From assembly GCA_963920575.1 (NCBI GenBank), contig OY986966.1, positions 23,837,717-23,901,716 on the forward strand: DNA of 64,000 nucleotides. Direction: 5' to 3'. Under the pieces are notes generated by a model that saw only the letters and a list, made by a program, of their open reading frames with translations, was not told where the DNA came from and ran no database searches. The DNA is from Narthecium ossifragum. Lineage: Eukaryota; Streptophyta; Magnoliopsida; Dioscoreales; Nartheciaceae. The translations under genes were made by a program, and so were the position numbers. Shown piece by piece: positions 12,052-22,534 of the stretch (position 1 is the stretch's first letter; every line of letters starts with the position of its first letter).

Positions 12052-13959
12052 GGTCTTGGAAGCCTTCCTGACAAGAACAATCCAGCAAAGTATGCGATAA
12101 ACCAAGAAGAAAGCGCACATAACCCCAACATTAAACCACCTTGTGTCCTTGTCAAGTCCTCTAGCCATCAGCACATCCTCACCAGTGAGCAAACACTCGG
12201 AGGATATCCCCCCATCAAAGCCCCATGAGAAGCACCTCTCTCTGATACTCCAGTACTCGTTAATGAGCATCGCGTCCAGCGGATACCTATAGATCGAGAA
12301 GTAGTACATGAAGAGCCAGTACTTTGGGATGCTGTCTTTGGTAATGAAGTAGCCTGAGAACAGGAAGAACAGCCCCAAGAACAGGCATATGAGGGTGTTG
12401 GCCAGTATAAAATCCGGCGATACTGCGCTCAGGAAGAGAACAAGGGAGTTTGCCATCAATATTATCAACCAGATCACCAAGACGAAGAAGGAGAAGGCAC
12501 CCAAGGAGTGATTGAGTCCTACTAGCCAGTAAACCGGGACGGCGAAGAGGACCGCCACCACGAGCAAGAATGGCACAAAGACTATGGTGCCGGCCAGCAT
12601 GTAGGAAGAGAGCCTGTACATCTTCCTGGACGTCTCCCTCATGATGACCCTTCTCTCCTGCAAGAATATTGGAAGCGCTTCCACTGTGGAGGACAGTAGG
12701 TAGCTGAGGGTAAAGGCGAAGAAGCCGAGCCTCTCCGAGACTCCGTCTTGATTCGTCTTAACGTTGAGGTAGACGCTGCCGAGGGCTAGACCGCTCACAA
12801 TTGCTTGGATGGTTCTTGCGAGGAACAGCTGCTTCGTCCGGTAGATGATCTTCCAGAACCGCCATGAGAGAGCTGCTATCTCGCTTATTCTCGAAGAATA
12901 GCCCTGGTACGTCTCGCCGGCGCCTTCGAATTCTTCAATGTTCCTGGCTTCGCGGCCTTTTTGTGATTTGGTGCAGCTGTCTGATAGCATGCTGCGGTTG
13001 GCATTCCAGTCCTCTAGGTCCTGGATGATCTCCATCGCAAACTCTAGAGCATTGAGCTGTGCCGGAATTTTTGACCCGAATTGCAGGATGGTGTCTTCGA
13101 GCGATCGAAGGCTGCCGTAGTAAGCTACTGAACCGCGAGAGAGAAGCAAGAAAGTAGAAATGTACCCGAGGATCCGGTAGCCGGGCTGATGGATGGAAAG
13201 GATCACGATCTGTCGCCTTGCTCGCGCCATGGACGCCAGCATTCCGATGACTTGCAAGGCTGAGGTACTGTCAAGGCCGGAGGTGGGCTCGTCCAGGAGT
13301 AAGATGGGCGGATCGTGTATCACGTCGACGCCTATCGATACCCTCTTGCGCTCTCCGCCCGAGACCCCCCGTGTGTCCTCGTCGCCAATGTAGCTGTTGG
13401 CGACGTTGGAAAGGCCCAACTCTTGCATCAGGCCTTCGACCCTCTCTTCCTTCTCCCTTGAGCTCAACCCTTTAAGCCGGAACTTGGCACTAAACATGAG
13501 CGTTTCTTTGACAGTAAGGAGGGGAAGTAAATTGTCTTCCTGAGTAACAAAGCCACATATCGTCCTCAGTTGGCTGGGGTTAGTGATGCATTGATCATTG
13601 AGACGGATGCTGTTTGGATCAAAGTTTGAGTTCCTAATCCGGCCTGAGATGACACGGAGAAGGGTCGACTTGCCGGCGCCGCTGGGGCCCACAACTGCGA
13701 GGATTTCGGAGCTGCATGCTCGGAACGACACCGATCTAAGGACATTCCGGTTGTTCGACGTCTTGAGCTTCTGGTAATTGCATGAGACAGAGATATTGCA
13801 TTTGGGAGGTAGACTGTAAGATAGGTTTCTGACAGTGAGTTTGTAAGTGGATTTAATCGATGGAGATGACTGGTAGGAGGTCGGGGTGGTGGAGTCGTGA
13901 GGGGAGTCGGAAGTGGACGACTGCACGGCGGAATCGAGGTCGATGCGTAGATCCTCCAT
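12052..13959 (-). CDS. ABCG5: ABCG half-size transporter, ABCG5-like (3' end in gap)
   Basis: A single-exon frame of 636 codons from ATG 13959, open to the gap. It has the reverse (NBD then TMD) order of ABCG half-transporters, which work as dimers in the plasma membrane. Visible motifs: Walker A GPSGAGKST at 91-99, signature VSGGE at 199-203, Walker B ILLLDEPTSGLD at 219-230 and switch His in SIHQP near 257. Six hydrophobic segments follow from about residue 375. The segment RFWKIIYRTKQLFLARTIQA and the end LVRKASKT match my memory of ABCG5, so only a few residues and the stop should be missing. ABCG5-type transporters are linked to cuticle or surface lipid export; the substrate here is inferred. 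All catalytic motifs are intact. Any reading that continues past the gap into the minisatellite is an artefact. Confidence 0.93.
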
Positions 13960-14524
13960 TGTCGAGGAGAGAGAGCTTGAGTGGCTTAACTAAGGCATAA
14001 GGGAAGAGATAGACTGCATGCATGATAAAAAAGCTAGCAAGCTAGTTATGGAAAAGAGCTGAAGAGGAGATGGGAGCTGATGGGGGTTTACCAACTAACA
14101 TTGACCGGACACAAGATGTGAATGTTGGATGTTAGGTGGGATTACGCTCGATGGAGGTTGGACCTAACGAGAAGATGTTGGAGTGTTTTACTGCTGCAGC
14201 AACTGGGGATGGGTTAGAGAGAGTTTGGTGGGGTTAGTTAAGCTATATAGGAGATTGGGGATTGAAGGGAAAAGGGGCGCTTGCTATCAAAAAGAAAAAT
14301 AGTACGCCTCGAACCCCTGTCGTATTTCTTTTCAGCCATTTAGTCATTCTAACTGGAAAAATGTCTTAAATGCCCCTCCACCCTTCTTTCTCACACCACC
14401 GTCCAGCCACCAGCCACCAATTACCTTCCGCGGGTCATCCACCCCAACTCCAGTGAACCCATCACCTTCGGTGAACTACCCCACCCCGACCATCTCCATC
14501 TCTGGCGTCCTCCTTTAAGGGGTT
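13960..14524. other. ABCG upstream region
   Basis: Leader and promoter of the ABCG gene, then non-coding sequence. From about 14350 a pyrimidine-rich stretch (CACCCTTCTTTCTCACACCACC and similar) has no identifiable function. It ends where an LTR fragment begins. Confidence 0.5.
14243..14250 (-). promoter_or_regulatory. Possible TATA box of the ABCG gene
   Basis: CTATATAG on the minus strand about 285 nt upstream of the ATG. It would imply a 5' leader of about 250 nt. No closer TATA-like element stands out between 13960 and 14240. Confidence 0.4.
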
Positions 14525-15530
14525 TAATTGTGCCTCATTCATGTCTCATCAAAGGCCTATCCAAGCAGATCGATCTTCTTGGGATCTTCTCTTTGCACGC
14601 CCCGTGTCATCCAGAAAAGATCGATCGTCTCTCATGAGAAGATCGATCCTTCATCCAAGGAAAGGCATATTCAAGCTAAAAGATCGATCTTCAACGACGG
14701 TTACTATTCACATGAATAGTAATGAGAATCCAATTTCTTGGATTCGATTTATCAAAACAAATCCAATTCAAACCAAACTTTGCAAGGATGTATAATTGGA
14801 GGTGAGGAACCTATTGGTACCAAGAAATCCAACTTCTGATGGTTGGATTTCATATCTAGGCCAAAATAGTCAAAAATCGACAAAAAACGATGAAACAGTG
14901 ATAAATATATAATTCGTCCGATGAAATACGAAACATGTACAGCAGGAATTTTCTAAGCATGCTATTATGTACACTACAGTATCAAGTTACATAACATTTT
15001 AACAAACACAAACACATCAAGACCACATAAAACCAATCCTAAGTAAACCAACTCGGTAGAATTGGGTAGAAACACCTAAATGTATAGATGAGATGTCGAT
15101 CTATCAATCCCTCAACTCCGATTGCCACAATTTGCTCCTCGAAATCCGCATCCAACCCTCCAATTTGGCTGGGCGTGCGGAGAGAGAAAGGGAGAGAGAA
15201 GAAAAGAGGAAGAGAGAGAAAGGAGAGGGGGTTATTTACAGAAAGTTGGAATCGATCACAGCCGTCCATTTCGATCTTTCCCAATCGAGCTCCGATCTTC
15301 TAATCGGAGGCGCCCTTAAGGTTCTAATCATTCACATACAACAATCCAAGGCCGTGTGTGCATTACGTGGGTGTGAAACCGACCACCAAGACGCAATTTT
15401 ACCGAATTATCCTTGGAGTCCAAAAACAGCGATGCGATCAACCGATCGCAAACTAAGGCCAACCGAGCCAAACCAACCAAACCAACCAAACCAAACCCTC
15501 GACCTAACGCGGTCGGACCAGGTCCTCACA
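14525..15530 (-). mobile_element. Chromovirus-type LTR fragment (5' part only)
   Basis: On the minus strand it starts TGTGAGGACCTGGTCC at 15530, and its leader part resembles the LTR start at 1-1122. A GATCGATC palindrome group is at 14565-14695, after which homology stops. The 3' half of the LTR is missing, so this is a truncated copy, not a solo LTR. Purine-rich text at 15175-15230 matches the GAGAGAGAAAGG-rich stretch at 775-825. Confidence 0.75.
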
Positions 15531-16032
15531 GAGAGAATGAGAGAGAAGGTAGGGCTAGAACAAGGTGGGAGAGAGAGAAACAGTACTCGGAGAAGGAGGG
15601 ATCATTAGCGAGGGCGCCGACGATTGTCACGGTTGGAACTTTGTTTGGAACTCTGAGGGGTGACTGACGAGCGAACTATCTAAAACAATTCCTTTGTCAA
15701 TGGAACCGAGCTTTGGTAGCCAAAGCCTTTGAGAGTTTTAAATATTTTTCGATGATTTCATTCATAGGTATGGGAGTCTTTATATAGGCAAACTACAAGA
15801 GATCTAAGTGGAGTAGAACTCCGACTCGGTGACTTCCTACTCAAGTAATAACGAAATGAAGAAAGTAAAGCACGAGTTCTACTACAAGGCAAACTACTAA
15901 ACTAGGAAAGCAGTAACTATACTATCAGATCATGATGGAGCTTTAGGAGGCAGGTGGGGCCGATCTCTTGTATGGTTGGGCTTGAGCCTAGCCCAGTTGG
16001 GTATGGTTTGGTGCGTCAAGTCGGGTTCTTGA
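15531..16032. mobile_element. Unclassified LTR-like remnant between two LTR ends
   Basis: This sits between the outer start of one LTR (15530) and the outer end of another (16033). Its AT-rich part, with TTTATATAGGCAAACTACAAGAGATC, resembles in style the LTR at 27677-28557 (TTTTATAGAGGCCTCAAGAGAG). No coding sequence. It is probably a fragment of another retrotransposon's LTR. Confidence 0.35.
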
Positions 16033-16775
16033 TGTCACACCCCGACCCAGAAATCTCATCCGGTCTAGGGCGTGAGGGTTTCTACTGTATTCGATCCATC
16101 ACTGGCGCATTAATGATAAAATACTACAACTAATTAACAATTGATCTGGGGTCGAAAATAAAATTTCTAATATAATTGAAGATTCTGATCCAAAATTGAT
16201 CCTCAAGAGATATATAATAAAACCTCAAAATCATTACAGAAGAAAATTATACACTTAAATAATCCAACAAGATAAGCATGAACCCCAAGTCTTCGAACAC
16301 CTCCAAAGGGTCAACGCGCCACAAGAGCTTATCCAGCTAGAAGCTACAGAATAAGAGCTTACGCATGCACCTGCAAAACGTAGCCTGGGTAGGAGTGAGC
16401 GATATGCTCAGTAAGATTCTATACTACAATGCTCACAAAGGAAAGGAAACAGTAAAGTCTCAAGTTCCAACTCATCTCTAAGGGAAAAACACACGTTACG
16501 TCCACTGCCTACCCTAGGGCAGGCAGTCTGATGACCTCTGGTACTGCCAACTATCATCCCTCTCAAACCAAGCACACCGACGCTGAAACAACAGAAGTAG
16601 AACCCAGGGCAATATGTAACTTCCCCTATTGAAACTGAGACTGAGCTTGAAACCTAGGATGACCTCTAAACTTGAATTAGAGTAATTGCAATCAACTAGA
16701 CATTAATCTCAAAACATCAGATTATCAAGAAGACAATTCCACGCATAGACCTTGCTACCCAGCCTCGATCATACG

Positions 16776-19059
16776 TGTCACGCCCCGCCCCAATTAATAA
16801 TAAAATATCCCAAAGATTAATCAAAATTTAGGCGTGACCATTGGGCACGGGCACGTGAGATCACTATTACAACCTTTCAACAGATAATTTATATACACAT
16901 TCTAAGCATTTAATCACAATCTTTTTTTTTCTTTACAATCATTCACCACATCTAGGGCACATACGCCCATATCAATTCAATTAATATACATGATAATTCA
17001 GTCTGAAATTGATAATACATAATTCTTTCATTTCCAACATATACATGCTTTATCAAACATAAGAAAATAGACATAATGATAAAGTGACTCCTCATCCCTG
17101 CACCGGACCTCCATGGACTGCACTGGTCTCTGGCCTACCCATAGGTCCTCCTGCACAAAAACCAAACCTAACACGAATGAGCTCTAAAGCCCAGTAGGAG
17201 TCACCAACTAAGACACTGGTGTACACCCACCTATCCTAGTATACTGCCCAAGTATGGTCTGGCTAGTATGGGAAAGTCTTACACGCACAGTCGCCGCGTC
17301 CGGCCGTCAATGCTCGCCCATACCCCTATAGACTCTATACCCAGCCCCAGTATACTAGTATAGGTACAACATCTTATACCAGTTTACTGATCCTAGTATG
17401 GTCTGGCTAATCTGGGTAAGTCTTACACGCACAGTCGCCGCGTCCGGCCGTCAATGCTCGCCCAGACCCCTATAGACTCTATACAGGCCTCAGTACACTA
17501 GTATAGACAACACATCCTCAATCAGATCACATCCTCAAGCCATATCCTCAAATCAGATATTTAATCAGATCAAAGTCCTCATACCAGCTCTTTAATCAAA
17601 TCAAATCCTCTAATCAGGTCTTTAATCAGATCAAGTCATCACTTAATTCCTAGACTCCCTAGACTCTGACCAGTCTAGCTACAGGACCTGACTAGACCCA
17701 ATCATAATCCCAATCCTATCATGTATGCACAAGACAAGAACATAGCAATAAAGCCAATAACAATCATCATATAATCATACAATACAAAGAAACATCACAG
17801 CATAGCATCGCACATACACACAGGATTAAATAACACATACAAACATATATCAAGGCATCACCACAATCATATAGCATACAAGCACATCACTCCTAGGAGG
17901 TAACTCCTACCTTAAAAGGACAGTCAACGCGCGTTCTCCATGTTCGGGGGTCCACGTCACGCTCAGACACCCGACAGCCGCTCAACCGATTGCCTAAAAC
18001 ACAATAATTAAATTAATACTACTAGCATTAGATAGAGCTCCAAAAGCCGGTCGAACGACGCGAAAAGCCCGCAAAAACAGGCGTCAGGGGGCTTTAGCAG
18101 CCCGTTAGCAAACAGCTAACAGGGCGTTGTTGCGTGCACAAGGCACTGTCCCGTGCACAGGGCACTGACCTGTGCACAGGGCAGTGATCAATGCACCCAG
18201 GCGATCGCTGTGCGTGCTAACGTGCGCTGCGCACAGCGCCATCTTCCTCAAGAAGATCGCCGGAGCTCACGCCGGAGCTCCGTCGAACCTCCAAAACAGG
18301 GGGGGTACTCAAGCACTGGGAAGATAACCACCAGAGGAGGGAAACTCCTAACTGTCCCTAGCACGAAGTCCAGGAGGGGTCGACGGCCATGGCCAGAGAA
18401 AGGCTGGCCGGACCTTGTCGGAAACCATGGCAGGGAGGAGGTCCCCTGCCATGGGTAATGCCGGACTAGGCTCGGAGAGGGATGCCCCGGACCACGGAGG
18501 TCCTTCCTCGGCGCTGCAGTCGCCGAGGGAGGTCCCCAACGCCGTCCGCAACACCTTCTCCAGCGACCCATCGCCGGAACCCATCTTCTCCCAAAAATCC
18601 CAACGGAAAACCGACGAAAAAACAAGGAAAAACGAAGGGGAAAAGGCTAGAAGCTTACCTTAGTCGAGATTGGAAGGAATCCGGCGGAGATCCACTGGAT
18701 CTTTACCCCCGGCGAGCTCCACCGCTCCTCCCGATTCTTCCTTCCTTCTTCTCCAGCGCCGGCGATCTCTCTCCCTTTCCAACTCCGACGCCGGCGACCT
18801 TGCTTCCTCTCCATCCCCCCCCCCCCCTCGCTCTCTCTCTCTCTCTCTCGATCCCTCTCTCGATCTCCCTCCATCTCTCTCGATCTCACTCTCCCTCTCT
18901 CACTCGAGTTAACAGCAGGAAAGAAGAGGAGAAGAGAAGACCGGAATCTTCTAGAAAAAGGGGGTGGTTTTTGCATAAAACCCCCCGCAAAACTTGAAAC
19001 TACACCAAAAGCACTCCATTTTACATAAAACCCCGGAATTATACATTAAGGCCCTTACA
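16776..19059 (-). mobile_element. LTR of a second family, inserted in an older LTR
   Basis: It reads TGTAAGGGCC at its start (minus strand, 19059) and ends GGGGCGGGGCGTGACA at 16776. The same end, followed directly by a TGGTATCAGAGC primer site, occurs at 34952, so this is an LTR terminus. It contains a ~160-bp tandem duplication (about 17229-17370 and 17391-17510), a GTGCACAGGGCACTG repeat at about 18128-18190 and a (CT)n run at 18827-18848. The flanks carry an unusual identical 10-mer, CGATCATACG, at 16766-16775 and 19061-19070. Confidence 0.65.
17229..17510. repeat. Tandem duplication inside an LTR
   Basis: Two diverged copies of a ~160-bp unit. Both contain the shared text GTCTTACACGCACAGTCGCC and then CGTCCGGCCGTCAATGCTCG, and end in CTATAGACTCTATAC. 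Degenerate ATCAGATC/TTTAATCA repeats follow at 17520-17640. Confidence 0.8.
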
Positions 19060-20667
19060 ACGATCATACGACTACATCCGATCTACTTAAGAACCTCGGA
19101 TCGGCGATCAACCCATCGCCCACGTCCTCACCTGATGCTTCTAATGCGATCAAAATGCATGCAATGCTTACACGCATAAAGATAAGATTCAGACATACAA
19201 CAATATGCCAATATAATATTCAAGGCTTGGCGAAGCATACAACTCGCCATATGGTAAGCATTACAAAGGCCTAAGGAAAGCAGATAAATATGCATGCAAA
19301 CCTACAAGTCTCTACGAGACTAAACACCCAATCTAGATTAACAATCAACATTAATCTACACACGGGATACAACCCCGGCTAATCAATTAAACAACTATAA
19401 CAACAATTATAATAATAATTTAATTAAAGCTTCGGGCGTACCTAAGGCCCATTTATTCTACACATCCCAGGGGAGGCATGATTCCCCTGATTCAACCACA
19501 AGCTACATACGCGCTTACATAGATATAATAACATATATATGAAAAAATAAGATTAAAATAATCGATTTATCGAAAATCAAAGCAACAATATTGTAAACTT
19601 TGAAAAATCCTATCATTCAATCTAACCATCCGATTGACATGAAACCTGATGTGCCCACTCAATGTTACACTATGAATCACATATCCGAAAATCAGATCAA
19701 TTGGATAAACGAAAATACATCAAAACTTATAATTTTCGTAAAACTCCAGATTCGATAAACATCCCATAAAGCCTTTGAAAATTCGTCGGATTGAAACTAA
19801 ACTTTGCAGATCTATCCAAAAGATCATTATGATCATCTCATCGAAAAATCAAACCAATTTGACAATTAAATTCCATTTAATTCCAGAAATTAAACCCCCT
19901 GCCTTGTTCTGCACAGTCTTCCCATTTATTTCACCAAACATCATACTTAAATCCAACAATTGTGAAATCAGTTTCAGTTGAAAGATAACTCAGAGATCTA
20001 AAACTTTTATGTTAAACGTCAACTGAAATCAAGCATGTATAGCTCGGAAAACAAGCTAGAACACAACTGTTCTAATAGAACAAGAAAATCCGAAAATACT
20101 TCAATGAAAATATGCTTAAATCCATATCAAATCAAAGCAAAATACTTCCAGACTTAAATTAGTTATTAAGAAACCTTGAAAGCATCATCCAGCACAAGGA
20201 AAACAACTAATCACAGGTTCAAACACAATACAACACCCAATTACACCAAAACCTAAGTTTTGGAGAAGAACCCTACCTCTTTTAAGCTAATCCTTGCTTA
20301 ATCCAGCTGAAGATCACTAAAGGATAGATCCCCAAGCTGTTGCCGTCGTCCCCCAGCTCTCGGGACCTCCCTTAGCACGAGAAACACCAACGTCGGCGGA
20401 GAAAAGAAGAAGAAGCGAAGGGAAAAGAAAACAGGGGATTCGCGGGCTTTAATAACTCCCCACGTCCAATCGGTCGCTCCCTGAGCGATCGGTCGGACTA
20501 GGTCGGTTTAAAGCCCTAGTGGAGTACACCTCAGCATCGGTACCGACATCAAGTTTGATCGGTTGCTCCCTGGAGCAACCGATCGCTCCTGGGCTGAAGG
20601 CTGCCGCAAAGGCAAGCCTTCGAGCCCGAGCTCGGATTTTTCAGGCTTTCAGGCTCGCGTGCTGGGT

Positions 20668-22069
20668 TGATGCATAATGTTATATTTTTATCCCATAATA
20701 TTTAATCTCCTTTACTTATTTGGTACCTAAATAAACTCATTATTCTTATATTTTGATTTAGGATGCAATTGAAGTCCTTAAGTTCGAAAAGAAGCTGAAA
20801 AGAGTATATGAATCAACTTTAAAGATTAAACTGTACCTGTTCATGAAGAACCAGATGATGTGCCATATATGGTTTGAAAGCTCTTGAAGTCTAGTTTCTG
20901 GAGAATTTTACGGTTCATGATTCCGAGTTTCCTAGAGGAAGTTACGACAATTTTAGTACCGATGGCGCAGTCTGGATGGCAGAACAGTAAATACTCTGGA
21001 AAGTCCGATCGATCCGACACCTATACTCCGATCGATCGGACTCGAGCGTAACCAGAAATTGAAGATTTTGATGCAATGGATCGATCCGACACCATAGTGG
21101 GATCGATCCTACTTTCCCAGTGAAGAAAATCAACGGTTTTGATCTAATCCGGGGATGGATACACTTAAGACTATAAATAGGACTCTTTCTAGGGTTTGTG
21201 GGGGGATTTCTAGACACTTTTGGCTGCCCTTTCTACTCTTTTATAGTTTTCCAAGGTTTTCTCTTGTTTATTGGAATCTTTTGAGGATTGTTCTCGATGG
21301 CCCTGCGTGGCTAAATCTTGATCCTTGGTCGAGGAGACTGAAACCTCGGAATCAATGAAACCGTGAGATCTAATCTATTTTTATTGTTCAGTTTATACTT
21401 GAGTATTGGATGTTCTTCTGTGATTAGATGTTCATGGTTGTCTTGTCTAATTGCTAGGAGGCCTACTAGTTTATTATTCATGGTGATCTACTGCTAGGTT
21501 GGATATCAAATCCGTAATTGTTTGATCCCTCTAATCTGCGAAGCGATTGAGATCTATTGATTTGCTGCGTTTCAGAGATTAATAGATCTTAGGAAGAATA
21601 TTCGACTAGATTAAATGCAACCGCTTGTGCTTGTGTTGTTTAGCTTCATCGATCTCCCTATTCATAATGCTGCTACTAGATTATATCTACAGCGCTTGTC
21701 TTAGGTTGCTTAGTAGTTAGGGTTAATTGGATCGCTTGTTTCTAATTAACTATGATTGAGGAGAGATTCGAATTTAATTCGAACGATGAATATTCATGGT
21801 ATGAATTGATTGATACTTGCATCGATGATCAGTTGTTGGATTCCGATGGTGGATGTTGACTCAGACCAAGGTTTGTTCTCTTGATTTAATTCAATTCTTC
21901 GCTTTAGATTATTTCTTTACTGCTTTCCTCACATTTAAAACCAACTATCTTTGTTCACTAAGCACAAAACTAGGCTAAACACTCTTCGTGGGATCGACTC
22001 GTACTCGCACCACTACATTTGTCTTAAGGAGTATTGGTTTTATTTTTGAGTGCCTGCGACAGCACATCA
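20668..22069 (+). mobile_element. LTR of a third family (TGATG...CATCA)
   Basis: The ends TGATGCATAATG and GACAGCACATCA form a short inverted repeat. A segment near the right end (TCGTGGGATCGACTCG at about 21987-22002) resembles the ends of plant Tat/Athila-type LTRs as I remember them. GATCGATC palindromes occur at 21003-21110. The neighbouring 5-mers differ (TGGGT on the left, GGAGG on the right), so no target duplication supports a clean solo LTR. It also marks the break of the older LTR on its left. Confidence 0.5.
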
Positions 22070-22534
22070 GGAGGCGTACCGAGGGGGGCACGACGGGGAG
22101 GGTGCGCGTGCGCGGAGGCGACGCCGGGCATGCGGTGATGGTGTGGGGGCGCGGTGCTCGGTGGGGTGAGGCTGTGAATGGTGTGGAGCCACGGTCGGAG
22201 GGAAGGTGGTGGCAGGAACAAGGCTCAGGGGTGAGCGGGAGCGACGGTAAGCTCCGGTGGTCACGGTGAGGCTGAAACGGAGAGTGTCGACGGTCGGTGT
22301 AGGCGGCTGTTGCGTGGGAGAAGGAAGCGTCAGAAGAGAGGAGGGAGACCGAAAGGAGATTGTGAGAGGGTGGAGGAGAGGTGGCGGGAGAAAGGAGTGG
22401 GACAGAAGGACAGGAGGCGGCCAACTAAAGTAGGGGAGGACAGGGAGAGGGTTCGAGTGGGAGAAGGAGAGTTGGCCGGAAGAGTTGGAGTGAAGGTAGG
22501 AGAATAAGAACAGGAAAGAGGGAGAGGCGGTGGA
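22070..22534. repeat. Purine- and GC-rich host segment targeted by insertions
   Basis: G-rich on the plus strand (GGAGGG, GGGAGAAGG motifs), with long frames on both strands but no recognised domain, so probably family-R-like repeat. Its continuation is split: 25305-25311 and then 33386-33430, each piece bounded by an LTR. See the hotspot finding. Confidence 0.45.

Larger units (their letters stand above)
16033..20667 (-). mobile_element. Chromovirus-type LTR, 3' part, interrupted
   Basis: The minus-strand end GGGGTGTGACA is at 16033. LTR-type sequence continues to 16775 and resumes at about 19071-20667, where the CCTCGGATCGGCGATCAACCC segment (about 19083-19103) matches other LTRs in the window. 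It is interrupted by the LTR at 16776-19059. The GCTCCCTGAGCGATCGGTC palindrome group lies at 20465-20590. The 5' end is lost where a different LTR begins at 20668. Confidence 0.65.

Noticed and set aside
11614..13959. ABCG frame extended through the gap to 781 codons
   Set aside because: Translation across 200 N and into a minisatellite is meaningless. The family ends a few residues after RKASKT.
20668..22069. Clean solo LTR with target duplication
   Set aside because: The flanking 5-mers differ (TGGGT and GGAGG) and the sequences on the two sides are unrelated, so a simple insertion is not supported.
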